64,000 bases of DNA, taken from Tetragonia tetragonoides (taxonomy: Eukaryota; Streptophyta; Magnoliopsida; Caryophyllales; Aizoaceae). The translations under genes were made by a program, and so were the position numbers. The notes under the pieces are model-generated. The model saw only the letters and a program-made list of their open reading frames with translations. It ran no database searches and was not told the DNA's origin. Below are positions 36,691 through 48,579 of this stretch, one piece after another. Location: assembly GCA_038025085.1 (NCBI GenBank), contig CM076144.1, forward strand, positions 13,981,501 through 14,045,500, written 5' to 3'. Numbering within the stretch: the stretch's first letter is position 1; each line of letters starts with the position of its first letter.

Positions 36691-37489
36691 TATGATTTGA
36701 TTGATTATTAATCACATTAACCATGGACAAAATTTCAGCTTGGATGAGAGCACAGTTAAGCCGAATAAAGGCGCTCTCCATCTTGATTAGCATCGAGACA
36801 TTGCATAGTAGGTCCCTGGGAGGAGAGTTGGTTGGAACCGGCTTGAATTCCACCAACATCTTGTAAGCCAACGTCGGGAGGGACCCTAGTGACGGGGCCG
36901 GAGATGGCGAGGTCACCACCAAGGCCCACTGAGTGAGTATAGGTACCATGGTGGGGCGGGGCAGGAGGTGGTTGGTTGCCATTAATTTGGCCAAAGGGGA
37001 ATATGGCACAGGTAATTGATGAGATTATGAGATGTGGCTTAGTGAAGGGCAGGCTGTTTTCTTTGTGGTGGCTTGGTATTTGCTTGGTGAGTTTAGGCTT
37101 ATTTGTAGTGGTAGGATTGTCTGTGGCTTGAGGGTTTGTCGTAGGGATGGCTGAATTGGGAATTTGGCTAGAATCACAGCGGATTTCATGGGGATCTGGA
37201 GGGCCTATGGGAATTATGGGCTCACAAATTTCCTGGGGAATATCTTCCTTTCTATTGTCAGTAATTCTGCGAAATTATCTTCATTTTGAGGATTATTTCC
37301 TTCAAATTCCTCAGTGACGGTGTCGTGATTTACAATAGTGTCCATATTTTGACTTGGGGATTGACCATGGAATTGCATTTGAATTTCCTCATTAATGATA
37401 TTTTCTTGCTCAAATTGAGGATCCTCTGGCACCATATCCGCATCAATATTTTTACCTTCCAAATTGTTCATTGCGTCAAAGCATGATCC

Positions 37490-38617
37490 TTAGGGAATTT
37501 CCTTATTGCGACGCGAATTTGTGGGATTTGCCTTTCGCTGATCACTCGTTCTCTTTTTCGGGCTCTTCGGGTTGGATGCGTTTGGTGGTGGCCCAGTGGT
37601 ACGGGCCTCCGACGGGCCAGCAGGGTTCGTGGCTGCCTTGGGTGGATTCTTTTGTGCTGGCTTCTTGACGAGCATCCAGACTCCATATGACTCGACGCAT
37701 TCAGGGGCAGGCTCAGGATATGCCTTCGTTGGGTCTTTTGGACCTACTGGTGGGACGCCGCCAAGGGCGGGACCTTCCCGTTCCAGTTGAAATGGACAAT
37801 GCTCTTCTTTGTGGCCAATCTTACCGCAACTAAAAAAGAGGAGTTTTAATCCCTCATACTGAATCCTCCAGACTTTACCACGCAGCCTGAATTTGGATAA
37901 CAAAGGTTGAGAGAGGTCGATCTCCACGCTTAGGCGTGTGAATTTCCCTCGTTCCGCAGCTATTGTATGGCGATCCACACGAATCACCGTACCAATCTTT
38001 TCCCCAACTTTCCGAAGAAAAGCTTCATTGAAGTACTCTATCCCCAATTTATGGATTCTGACCCAAGCCGTAAGGTATCGAATGGGCTCTTTGTCAGGTT
38101 CAAAGTTGGGGACCCAACGGTGAATGGTGATATAGTTATCATTTATGAGCCACGGACCCTCCATCAGAACATGGTTATAATCATTATCATTTGTGAATTT
38201 GACCACGTAGTAGTCACTGCCCACATCTATGATGGCCAGGTGCCCCTTAAGGCCCCATTTTCCATGGAGTTTGTTCTTCAGGGTTGTATAACCTACACCT
38301 TTGTCCAACATCTTGATGACCAGTGCCTTACGCCATGTATCACGAAGTTTGCGTTTTTCTTCCTTTGTTAGCAATATTGTACGACACATGGGATCACTCT
38401 CCACATCTGGGTTTAACTCATCATCATCCGAATCTTCATCTTCAAATGGATTTCCCCATGCTGGGTTCATATAGCTCGTGTACTGTTCTAGAATAGTGTT
38501 CCTCAGGGTAGAGTCCCTATAGGAACCACCAGGTGGGGCTGAGTTGTGGAGCGGGTGGATGCCTAACCCATTGGGGGCGTTGGGAGAAGGGTTGTGAGGG
38601 GGGAAGTCCTCCTCCAT
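37490..38617 (-). CDS. LINE B ORF1 protein (DUF4283, CCHC)
   Basis: The 375-codon frame starts MEEDFPPHNPSPNAPN and carries the DUF4283 RNA-binding region of plant L1 ORF1 proteins (about residues 90-220, including YYVVKFTNDNDYNHVLMEGP). A CCHC zinc knuckle FFSCGKIGHKEEHCP follows near residue 265. The C-terminus is basic and proline-rich. A TAA at 37490 stops it, and the same frame is open again from 37471 to 37214. So the original ORF1 was probably longer and this is a truncated remnant. The role in the family is RNA chaperone / RNP formation for retrotransposition. Confidence 0.8.
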   Translation of the reverse strand: MEEDFPPHNPSPNAPNGLGIHPLHNSAPPGGSYRDSTLRNTILEQYTSYMNPAWGNPFEDEDSDDDELNPDVESDPMCRTILLTKEEKRKLRDTWRKALVIKMLDKGVGYTTLKNKLHGKWGLKGHLAIIDVGSDYYVVKFTNDNDYNHVLMEGPWLINDNYITIHRWVPNFEPDKEPIRYLTAWVRIHKLGIEYFNEAFLRKVGEKIGTVIRVDRHTIAAERGKFTRLSVEIDLSQPLLSKFRLRGKVWRIQYEGLKLLFFSCGKIGHKEEHCPFQLEREGPALGGVPPVGPKDPTKAYPEPAPECVESYGVWMLVKKPAQKNPPKAATNPAGPSEARTTGPPPNASNPKSPKKRTSDQRKANPTNSRRNKEIP

Positions 38618-38829
38618 ACCCGTAGAGAACTGGGATTCTTGCTCTTCTCCATTGAAGAGGTTGATCCTTCTAAATCTTTAATTGTTGCGATTGGGTTAGG
38701 TATTCTCCTTTAGAGAGGAGTTTCTCTCTCTAGACATTTCTCTCTGAAAGAGGATAAATTCTCGATTATGGCCTTACGCCGAAAGATAATTAAGTAAGTA
38801 AGAATACCATACACTCCATCTTAATTTGA

Positions 38830-41800
38830 ATACTGTACGATATGTCGACATCAATACATTGCTAACATATTGAAAAATAAAACAATGCTTATAAATTCTC
38901 TTAAAAAAATTCTATACTAATAAATTAGCTCAATCGTTGAAATACGTGCAAAAAATTGAAGATATTGTTAATTATTTTGGGATAAAATATCATATAGCTC
39001 CAACTTAAGTGATTCCACTTGGTCATACTTCCTAACCCCATTTTTCAACGTTGAGTATATTCCTACACGACAAACTTCACCATCACCATTTGGTTCATCT
39101 CTTTTCTATCATCTATGAGATATTCTCTCTTCAAATTCTATCTAAGATCATGAAAATCATATATTTTCGTCATTATGTTCCATACCTCTTCAAGTTATCA
39201 GAAGCACCACCACTATTCTTCTTTCTCTACCATTCTCATCCAAGTTATTAAAATCAATTTTCTTCTCATCCCCTCAAATCTTTGCTTCCAAATGCATTTT
39301 TTTCTGTTTCTTGGGTACTTGGGTAATGCCGATCTGATATTGCATGCGAATTTGATGCAATTTTTTTTTTCTTTGGGGATCAAAATTGATGACAAAATTT
39401 ACGGGATACATAGATTGAAAGAAAATGTGAAAATTAGGGTTGGTTTTGTTTACTGCAAGTTGTTTGCTTTTCGTCCTAGTGGATGTACTTATATATTTGA
39501 TGTACTCTTTCTACTTTTTGGTGTAATTTTGATTTGAAATCTTTTATTGTTAGTAAATTATATTGTTTCTGTTTATTTGGGGATTTTGTGTTGTATCTCA
39601 ATCACCGTAATTTTTGTTGAAATTTTTTTTTGTTAGTAAATTATACTGATTAGCATAAAAAAACATTATATTGTTTCTATTTGAATCCCATATCCCACTG
39701 ACCATAATTTTTGATTTGAAATATTTTCTTGTTAGTAAATTATATTGTTTCTATTTGTTTGGGATTGTGTATCCCACTCGTAATTTTTGATGTATATTGT
39801 GAAATCTACCCGTTTCTTTTTCTTTTTTGTGTGGAAATCAAGAAGAGTGCCTGAGTGTAATGCAAAACTCAAATACTAATCTCTCATTAAAAGTTGGCAC
39901 CCGAGAGTTAAGGAGGTGAGAGTATTGGACTTTTGCTAGCACCACATTAAAACATACATTTGTATTTTAAATAGGATTGGGCAAGCTTGATTGAGCACAA
40001 TTGAACATTGGTTGTTTTGCTGCAGCAGTTGATGGCAGCATAGTACGCCAAGCTTCCTCTGTATAAATTTGTTATTCAATTGAAGTATTTTACATTAGCA
40101 GACAAAGGAGAGGAAAAGATCACATAAGTAATGAACATAGGAGTAGTCCTGATAAACTATTTGTTCTTGTTTATAACAAACAAATTGAAGGTTCATTCAA
40201 CTTTCTCTCTCCTTACTAGCATCCACCACCACTAACATAAATCCCTTCCCTCAATAGTAGCACCACCCAAACCACCACCGTCCACCGTGACAATCTCCTC
40301 CCCTCCCCCAACCCGACCCAATTCTCTCTCTCTTTCTCTTCTCCACACACAAATGAAACGAACTAGCCATTACTTCCCCTATCACACCACTCTGGAACGG
40401 CTACCACCACCGTCATCCCTACCCCTACCCCTACCCCGTCGTCGCCTTCCCCTCCACTGCCGACAACAAGTCATCGAATCAAATTCGAAAAAATAAATCA
40501 AAACGAAAAATAATCAAACTGGGTATTAATGAACCCTAAAAATTGAGGGAAAACTATCTAAATTAATTTACATAATTAATTCCTGTGTAAAGCCACCAAG
40601 TTTAAGTAAAATCCTTGCAAGGTTGATGAGAGAGAGGAGGAGGAGAATGCTGAAACTAAATTGTGAAACCTGAGAAAAAAATAAGAAAGGAAGGAATAGG
40701 AGATAGGACACGACGTGACCAAAATACCCCTACGTTTGTCATAAACCACGAAATTGCCACCATGGTGTAACACCCCCGAATTTACAACGATTTCTTGGGA
40801 ACTATCGACGTTGTTGTACATCACTCGGCACCACTGAATCATCACTAAACCAAAGGTAGTTATTGCAACATTTATCACTAAGGAGTAAATGGTAAGCAGA
40901 AAGAAAGTCTAGGTATCGAAGGAGCTCACTAAGAAAACTAAACAATCTAAAAACAGTTAATTTCAGAGTTGTCTATAATAGTGAGCTAAAATCATTAAAC
41001 TAATTCATTACAACTTTGCGTTCAAAGGGCACAAACCAAAAATCCAAACAATCTAAACTGAATAAAAAGAGTTCTAAAAACTGGCGCCAACTCTAACTTC
41101 CAAGATGTACGTCCTAATTCAACTAAACCTGCACTTTGGTTTTCGTGACGGAAACAAAATACATAAGAAAAGAAACGAAACGAAAATCAGATAAACTGAA
41201 TAAACGTCATCCGTACCCAGTAAAAACATGTTGCAAACCTTACATGAGGTTTTAGAAGAATCTTTGAAATTCATTTTCATACGCACATAAGCATATAATC
41301 AAGCATACGCATAACGACATTCCTTTTTATGCAATTCTTATATAGTGATCATTCAGAACACGACATAGGCAATCCGTCTTGATTAGAGAGATGTAAGAGA
41401 GCAAATAGAACAACGATTACCCATACTGTTCATCGAAGATACAATCACACCATGGACTTAATGACTCTAGTGTGCACACTACCTCAAGAATTAAAAGACT
41501 ATTCGATCTTACTTCTATTATATTCGTTTGTAGAACATGTTCATTTATGAAGATTATTTGGGCAGTACATGGAAGATGGGATTTTAAACTTCTTCTATAT
41601 CTGGTTGAAAATACTTATCAGAACAATTGAACAAGCAAATATGGAACTTCTGCACTTCATCGGATGATTATGTACAACACGAATTATATTCTTGTAAAGC
41701 TCTTTTATGGCGAAAAAAACGGAGGATCCTAATGTTGCCCATTTGATAAAACATGCTCATGAGCAAAGAGCCATAACCTGGCAATGCAAAATTACAACAC

Positions 41801-42080
41801 GTCGATCAACAATTAAAGACAAAAAAAGAATAACAATACAACAGACAAGACCACAAGATGCAATTGCAACTTTCTGAGAATTGGTTATTTATCACAGTTG
41901 TAGAAAATATTTCACCCTGTTGAAAGTGAAATCAATGTAAAAATATGGTACAAACCCTGATGAAGCAAGACCAGTAATGTTCCGGAAACCAACTGTTATG
42001 ACCAAAATTAAGTAGAACACAATTCCATTGCATAAGAATTTATGCTGGTATTAGTATACCTTGGAACATGTTCTAGTAAT
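38830..42080. other. Intergenic, no gene recognised
   Basis: Open frames at 39,051-39,537 and 40,287-40,496 have no recognisable domain; the latter is a low-complexity P/L/S peptide. A TTGTTAGTAAATTATATTG block recurs three times between 39,540 and 39,760. At 40,765 TGTAACACCCCCGAATTTAC resembles the start of an LTR, but I could not find the matching end or a target duplication. Confidence 0.45.
39535..39800. repeat. Degenerate tandem repeat, units about 90 bp
   Basis: Three units share TTGTTAGTAAATTATA, TTGTTTCTNTTT and a CCCACTNNNCGTAATTTTTG-like part. Not coding. Confidence 0.65.
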
Positions 42081-42680
42081 TTAAGGCTAATTATTCTCCT
42101 CTTTCCACATCCCACATGCCAAATTTGGCATGTATAAAATACAAATACCCCATTTTATCTTCTCTCTCATCTTTTATTAAAATTTGGCGTCCCCTCCTCC
42201 AATGCACATACCAATTTTGGCAGGCAAGATTCCCATTTTCTCTCTCCTCACACCTCACTCCTCAAAGTTTGTATCATCCCACTCGTTTTTTTCTCTCTCC
42301 TATAAATCACTATGTTAATTACATCAATATACATTTTTGTAAAATGTATATCTCTAAATAAATTATTATAAGAAAATCTAGGATATAAAATGGAATTGTT
42401 TATGGAGTTAATTATAATCTTTACATTCATTTTTTTGCTTTTACTTAACTTCGGATTTTAAAAAAGCTATTTAAATTTCTAATTATTATTTTTATTTTAA
42501 TGATTAAAATGGAAATTGGAGTGAATAAAAAAATAAGATAAAACAAAAAAAAACATATTTATTTAATTTTTTTATAAACAAAAAATAATAAAAAACACGA
42601 TACTAAAAGCACATTAACTTAAACATTACATGTTTTGATTTTTTTTCTCAACTTAAAATATAAATACAACACTATAAATA

Positions 42681-44116
42681 CTAATGAGCATTTGGAAATG
42701 TCTTCCACACATGTTCAACTAGATTGGCTTTCTGTTCTTCATGCATACCTCGATTCCGAACACGCATATATCGATTAAGGAAAGTTGTAAATTCTTCAAG
42801 AGGGGGGTCGTGTACAAGGATTGCCATTCCTGCAAAATTGTTCGGTTGCTTATGTGTTTTCTGGATCGATGATGAAAGAATATGATTCTCGTTCATCTTC
42901 AACAATCATATTGTGCATTATAATGCAAGCAAGCATTATATCTTTCAGGTTTTCTGATTTCCACATACGTGCTAGACCACGAACAATCGCGAATCGAGCT
43001 TGAAGCACTCCAAATGCTCGCTCGACATCTTTCCTTGCCCCTTCATAGTGTTGAGCAAAAAGCTTCCTTTTCGGCCCTTGAGGAAGTGAAATTGTTTTTA
43101 CAAATGTTGACCACTCTGGATAGATACCATCTGCTAGATAGTATCCCAAGTTATACTCTGTCTGGTTCACCTTATAAGTGATTTCGGGAGCTCGTCCTGC
43201 ATATACTTCATTGAAAATAGAGAATCGGGCAAGCACATTGAGGTCATTGTTTGAACCCGGTACGCCGAAAAATGCATGCCATATCCACAAGTCTCTTGAA
43301 GCAGCTGCCTCAAGCATGATTGTCGGCTTCCCACTAGCTCGAGCATATTGACCTTTCCACGCAACCGAACAATTTTTCCATTCCCAATGCATGCAATCTA
43401 TGCTCCCCATCATACCAGGGAACCCACGCTCCTCACCCCATCTCATAAGTCGTTGAATGTCAGTAGAATTAGGCTTTCTCAAATACTCAAGGGAGTATTT
43501 TGCGATTATAGCTTTAGCAAATCTCTTAACACATTGTAACGTTGTGGATTCGCTAATACGTATGTATTCATCAATAAAATCAGCAGCTACATCGTATGCT
43601 AACATACGTAAAGCTGTAGTACATTTCTGTAATGTAGATAACCCTTTCCTGTCTAGACCATCAACACCTTGTTCAAACCATGGATCTGTCTCGGTAATAC
43701 CATTTACGATGCGAAGAAAATAAAGGCCTTTGCATCCTGAATCGTCGCCGAAATATCTCGTTGGTATATGTCGGATTGGGATCTAAATAATCTTTGAAGA
43801 GGCGGGCATGACCCCCTTCACGATCCCTCTCTATATAAGCTCGTCGCCTTCTTAGCGCACTAGAAGAACCTTGACTTAATATGAATTCATTTAGCACTCG
43901 TATGTCCTCTTTCTCTTGAGGATCTTCTTCCATACAAGCTGTTATTAACTCTTGCGGGGTCATAATTGTGTAAGGATTGAAGTCATCAGATATTGTTGAG
44001 AATGGTTTGCTGAAGGGAAGGTTTAGTAGGGAGTGAGAATTTTCAAAGCGGGGTTTTGATTTTTGATTTATGAGATCAAGTATATATAGAGGTGGGATGC
44101 CTTTTCGTACCTCCAA
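42681..44116 (-). pseudogene. PIF/Harbinger DDE transposase, frameshifted
   Basis: The N-terminal part lies at 43673-44116 (a likely start is MTPQELITACMEED at 43963) and the catalytic part at 42850-43605. It has the three DDE residues: D in GSIDCMHWEWKN, D in GSNNDLNVLARF and E in RKDVERAFGVLQ. Between the two parts the reading frame shifts by one base at a run of four A (plus strand 43717-43720), just after RRRFRMQRPLF. A TAA at about 42850 and a further shift in a C run separate the tail EEFTTFLNRYMRVRNRGMHE. Such transposases cut and paste with the help of the Myb-like protein encoded upstream. As it stands this copy should be inactive, though damage is limited to these few lesions. Confidence 0.88.
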
Positions 44117-44658
44117 AGGGTAAGATGCCTTTTCACATCTTCAAAGGGTGGAATGCTTCTTCACACCTCCGAAGGATGAGAGATGTATAGAAAAACTTAG
44201 AAAATATTAAAAGCTAAAATTGTAATTTCACATGCCAAATTGTAATTTCACAATTTGATTGTGGATCGGATATCTAAACAACAGTAATTTCAAATGGAAA
44301 TTTAACTTAACTGAAAGTACTTTAAATCAAGCATAGAAATTACATTTTTTTTAATGGTACTTAAATTAAACCAAATTACTAAAGTTAACTAAAACTACTA
44401 TTTAAACATAAAAATACAGCACACTAAAATTAACTTAAAATTAAAATTAAACTACAACTACTAAAATTAAACTAGTACTTAAATTAAACTAAATAAAGCA
44501 TACATTTTTTTTTTTTGAAGTACACCAGTGCGACGAAATTACGATTTTAATCCATTTTATTGAGTAGAGTGTTCATCCTTTTTTGATAAATCCGAAGTTG
44601 TTGTGGATTCATGATGGAGGTGTCCATTGTGAGAAGTAGCCGCTTCTAACTCCTGTTC

Positions 44659-45717
44659 TTAAAGTGCATTTTGATTACAAAGCGCTTTTGTTAGTGAATT
44701 CATTGCATTTGTTTTCTGAATATGAGTTTCATTGTATAAACTCATGCGAGCGGTTGTCTGTGTTACCTTATCGACGTCGGTAGCAGCTCCTTTACCCCAA
44801 GCATTCCTTTTTGCCGCCTTTTGACCAATTGGACGCTCCATCGGTCGAACTTCGCTCCTCTCACCTTCTTCTGCATTAGATCCAGAGGTGTATGCACTAG
44901 AATCGTTCACCTTTGATCTTTTGGTACTTGTACTCTGACATAAAATTATATAAGACTGCCACTTGGGTTCATCTTTGAGCATTCTCCATGCCACCTGATG
45001 CTTGAATGACTTACCCGTTTCAATCTTGTACAATGCCTCTGTTTCAAGCATTATCGTGTTCTCACTGTAACCATTACGGTGACGTTGAAGTATTTGGCTA
45101 TGACACCCGACGTACTTAGAGACACTTTGGGAGATGCCACCAAAATATTTTTGCAATTGCATAACATTTCTGCCATTGCACAAACCTTGACCGTTATCTT
45201 TATGATATTCCAATACGCGCTCCCAAAAAGTGTTGGGTTTTTTATCAGTGCCAACAACATGGTCTTTTGAAACGTTTAGCCAAGAGCTGAGTAGGGAAGT
45301 CACCTCATCTTGAGTCCTTGTTTGGTATCTCTGTCTTGTTCTCCTAGATGTTGGTGTCACTTGGTCGACGGGTGATTCGTCTCCGGCAACAGATTGCTGA
45401 ATATGGGAATCATACCCGAATATTCTCACTTGCGGCTCGTGGTCAGGAGAATCGGGTAAGTTTGATAGGTTAAGATCAATGCCATAACTCCCAAAATCAG
45501 ATTGGGAGTCCTCTTGTGAAAATTGACCATACAAATCTTGTGAAAATAAAAAATTATCTGACGAATGGTTAGATACAGAGAAGTTTTGGCTAACGTAATT
45601 GGGAAAATTTTGTGGGTTTGTGAGATTTTGTGGGTTAACCGAGTTTTGGTTCTGATAATCATAGGAATTATCAAAATTTGGATTTTGAGGGTTTTGAAAA
45701 TTACGATTACTAGACAT
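44659..45717 (-). CDS. Harbinger ORF1, Myb/trihelix-like DNA-binding protein
   Basis: A 352-codon uninterrupted frame. An N/Q/S-rich N-terminus (about 1-110) is followed by a trihelix/Myb-like region of about residues 130-260 (EVTSLLSSWLNVSKDHVVGT, FWERVLEYHKDNG, LQKYFGGISQSVSKYVGCHS, FKHQVAWRMLKDEPKW). A basic stretch with a likely nuclear signal and an R-M-E-R-P-I-G-Q-K-A-A-K-R motif follow. Plant PIF/Harbinger elements encode such a protein next to the transposase; it binds the ends and brings the transposase into the nucleus. The nested MULE ends only 36 bp upstream of its ATG, so its promoter is displaced. Confidence 0.82.
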   Translation of the reverse strand: MSSNRNFQNPQNPNFDNSYDYQNQNSVNPQNLTNPQNFPNYVSQNFSVSNHSSDNFLFSQDLYGQFSQEDSQSDFGSYGIDLNLSNLPDSPDHEPQVRIFGYDSHIQQSVAGDESPVDQVTPTSRRTRQRYQTRTQDEVTSLLSSWLNVSKDHVVGTDKKPNTFWERVLEYHKDNGQGLCNGRNVMQLQKYFGGISQSVSKYVGCHSQILQRHRNGYSENTIMLETEALYKIETGKSFKHQVAWRMLKDEPKWQSYIILCQSTSTKRSKVNDSSAYTSGSNAEEGERSEVRPMERPIGQKAAKRNAWGKGAATDVDKVTQTTARMSLYNETHIQKTNAMNSLTKALCNQNAL

Positions 45718-45761
45718 ATTTTGTTAACAAATTTAACCTTAAACAATGTTGATAAAATATT

Positions 45762-46949
45762 GGGAAATTCCACTTCATACCCCTGTACTCGTGGCTTTTC
45801 CACTTCGTACCCAAAACTTTTTTCATATTCCAGTTCATACCCCTTTACTTATAAATGAATGTGCTCCGTGCCCATATCAGTCTTTTTCCGTCACAACATA
45901 TGTCTTTTACTAAATTACCTTCTTAAAGAAACGCAAAAAAAAAAAAATTGTAAACAAAACAACTCACCCAAAAATGGCGAAAAACGATTTGTTCATCACA
46001 ATCCCACCCCATTTTCGATTAATAATCCTCATTACATCCAATAAAGTTTTCATAGCACCATCTTCTTTAACATTAATCTCCTCTGTATCTCCACCATACC
46101 CCAATTCTTCCTCCTCCTCCCAATTTTCTCTCTCCTCCTCATCCTCATCCTTCCCCAACACCACCGTCTCTTCACTTTCCTCTAACCCTAATCACCTCAT
46201 CAACCTTCAATTTGTTCACTGGCGGCTCTAAAACGGCGTCATCGTTTGGCGGAATTTGGGGTTCTGGGGTTTCCGGCGGCGTAACAATGGTGATGCCAAC
46301 GTCGGTTCGATTGTTGGCGGGTGGTTCATCGGAATGGGAGAATTTCAGCCAGGCATCGGAGGTTGGGGAATGGTTGAGGAATTCGTCTTCTTGAGTTAAA
46401 AGGACAGTGGAGTAATGTGTCTTCTTGTTGATACCGATTTTTACTTCACTTTGACTGAATTTGATGATGTAAAAGAGAGAAAGAGGAATTGAGAATCTGG
46501 AAAAACGAATTGAAAATCGCGAAATATATAATCGCTTTCATTTTGATGCTTGTCGTTGTCCAATCGAGTGGCTCCTGTTGAATCTTCATCCACCATGGCA
46601 AAATCACCATTGTTGTTGTTGCTTCTGGTATGTGCGTGGTTTTCTCTTTCCAAAATTACAAGGAGAGAGAGAGATTTTAAAATCTAAGAGAAACAAAGTT
46701 AGAGAAATGGGATGGAAAATAGATTGGGGGTACTTTCGTCATGTGTCTGTGCCTGAAATACAAAAATAACGTCAAATATTTTAAAAAACTGCCACATCAC
46801 ATTTTAACGGGCCAAATTAACGGAATTACACAAAAAAGAACACGGACCAAAAAAAATTATAAGTAAAGGGATACGAACTGGAATATGAAAAATATTTTGG
46901 GTACGAAGTGGAAAAGCCACGAGTACAGGAGTACGAAGTGGAATTTTTC
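45762..46949. mobile_element. Non-autonomous Mutator-like element, copy 2
   Basis: It starts GGGAAATTCCACTTCATACC and the inverted right end is GAAAAATTCCACTTCGTAC. Long inverted repeats are shared with copy 1 at 20172-22103. An exact, non-simple 9-bp duplication TAAAATATT flanks it (45753-45761, 46950-46958). The interior (46,000-46,700) differs from copy 1 and has open but unrecognised stretches such as GGIWGSGVSGGVTMVMPTSV. These may be captured host sequence. It is inserted in the Harbinger element. Confidence 0.9.
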
Positions 46950-47751
46950 TAAAATATTTTACTAGAGAAGTTGGGGAGTGGGTGAGTTGAGATGTCAAAA
47001 ATAATTTACAGTACCCAAGCTATTTATAGCAAAAAATTATGTATTTTTTTTTACATGTACGTATTATTTTTAATTCTTTTTCATCAAATTTAATTGCAAA
47101 TATTTCTAGCCGTGGAAATAATAATGCAGCTGGAAATGGTATCAGTACACAAACATTACTTTACATGTGGCATAATCTGCATTGTCTAGCCCTACAATTA
47201 CTTTTCCTTTGCATTGGGAACACCAATTTGGCAATGATCAGAGATTGCCAATTAATTGGCAAGGATGTGTATACTCATGTATTTGGCAAGGGAGAACAAT
47301 ACGTCACATCGCAATGATGCCAAATTTGGCATGCCAAATTGCAATTTGGCAAGAGAATAATACAAGAGTTGCAGTTGCTCTTAGACTGCCAACTATGGGA
47401 AATGTGGGTACCAAGAAGAGTCAAATGACATGCAGAAAATATCCAGAGCTAGCAATAATATAGCTTCTAATTTTCTTTCGTCATCATATTTCTCATTTCA
47501 AATAGTACGGAACCATAGGGTTACCATGCTATCTATACAAAACCTTCCCTCCATTTTCTTTTCTTCTTCTTTTTTTTCCTTCCCTATTCCTTTCTTTTCT
47601 TTCTTTTCTGACGGCAACATTCGCTTCTTTTTCTCTTTTCTTGGGGGGTTGGGGCGAGGGACAAGGTAAATTACGAAGTTTCTGGGCGAACATAGTATGT
47701 AGCGATCCAATTACTCCCTACCAATGTGAAGACACAATTGCAGCCAGGCTT

Positions 47752-48576
47752 CTATTGGTCCTTTTTCGTGTGGTGACGACACGTGGCACGCGACGTAGGC
47801 GACACATAATCGTGGAGGGTTGACACATAAGTTGTCATGCAAGCAAGACATCCAACATGTCATCACTCATTAATGCATCAAATTAATTATCACATTTATC
47901 ATTATTAGCATATTGTCTCAAATTATAAAATAACATAACTTTGGTTACGCAACTTGGAATATTATAATTCTTACTTCATTGAATTGGATTTTAAAAATAC
48001 TTCAAAATGAGATACATATGTCCTATATTTGTTCCACAAAATTCGGTTACTTCGGTAAAAACTAAGTGTATAAGACACGACCATGTTCGTTATTTATTAT
48101 ACAAAATCACACATATGAATATTTCTATGATTGGTGTGCATATTGTGTGGATATGTCAAGTCTGTAATTTTATTGGTTAAATTATTTCAAATTTTTGAAT
48201 TTATTTTTGGGCATTCAGACATTTTGTTGAAAGAGAATAAAATGAATAGTAGCTAGATTGATCGAATGTACTAATTGAAGCATGATCAATATCCTAAAAA
48301 CACAACTGATATACTTACTTGCGAAGTATAAAAAAATACATTAAGCATATACTTTCAGAATGCTCTTACCTTTCTACTATTGATCAAGTCTTTCTAGGTA
48401 TCCTTAATACCAAAATTATTCCCTCTATTTAATTGAGTCCATGGCTTTTTTCCAACGTGCGTGGAACATGCTCTGCATAGCTCCATTCTCATGATATATT
48501 TGGATAAGACTATTAAACTTTATATATCTGTAAAATTATTTTACGTACCCCTGCGAAGCACGGGGATAAAAACTAG
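47752..48576 (+). mobile_element. Helitron-like element, third copy
   Basis: The 5' zone GGTCCTTTTTCGTGTGGTGA followed by GACACGTGGCACGC matches the copies at 26,474 and 28,563. The 3' end is CCCCTGC-GAA-GCACGGGG then ATAAAAACTAG and T. At 825 bp it has no coding capacity. It is the least interrupted copy and serves as the reference for the nested MITE site in the 26-kb copy. Confidence 0.55.
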
Positions 48577-48579
48577 TAT

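Larger units (their letters stand above)
33232..38808 (-). mobile_element. Full-length decayed L1-type LINE (LINE B)
   Basis: A 5.6-kb minus-strand element is bounded by a 19-nt direct repeat ATACACTCCATCTTAATTT (33213-33231 and 38809-38827). Its 3' end is an A tail (T run from about 33,229). It has a 5' untranslated region (38618-38808), ORF1 and an ORF2 that is broken by stops and frameshifts. No other insertion interrupts it. Confidence 0.92.
42084..47380 (-). mobile_element. PIF/Harbinger element, nearly complete, with nested MULE
   Basis: The element carries both Harbinger genes on the minus strand: a Myb-like DNA-binding ORF (44659-45717) and a DDE transposase (42681-44116, broken). 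The arms contain the inverted motif ATGCCAAATTTGGCAT (near 42,117-42,132 and 47,316-47,331). The right end reads inward as GAGCAACTGCAACTCTTG next to TTA, the Harbinger target trinucleotide. The left end (TTA at 42081-42083) matches poorly, so it may be worn or deleted. A MULE copy (45762-46949) sits inside. Confidence 0.75.

Noticed and set aside
31077..38808. Endogenous pararetrovirus or other integrated virus
   Set aside because: The reverse transcriptases here have the LINE arrangement (APE endonuclease, RT, zf-RVT, A tail) with no viral movement, coat or LTR features; no viral sequence was recognised elsewhere in the window.
40765..41250. Possible solo LTR starting TGTAACACCCCCG
   Set aside because: No matching CA end, partner LTR, PBS or 5-bp duplication was found.
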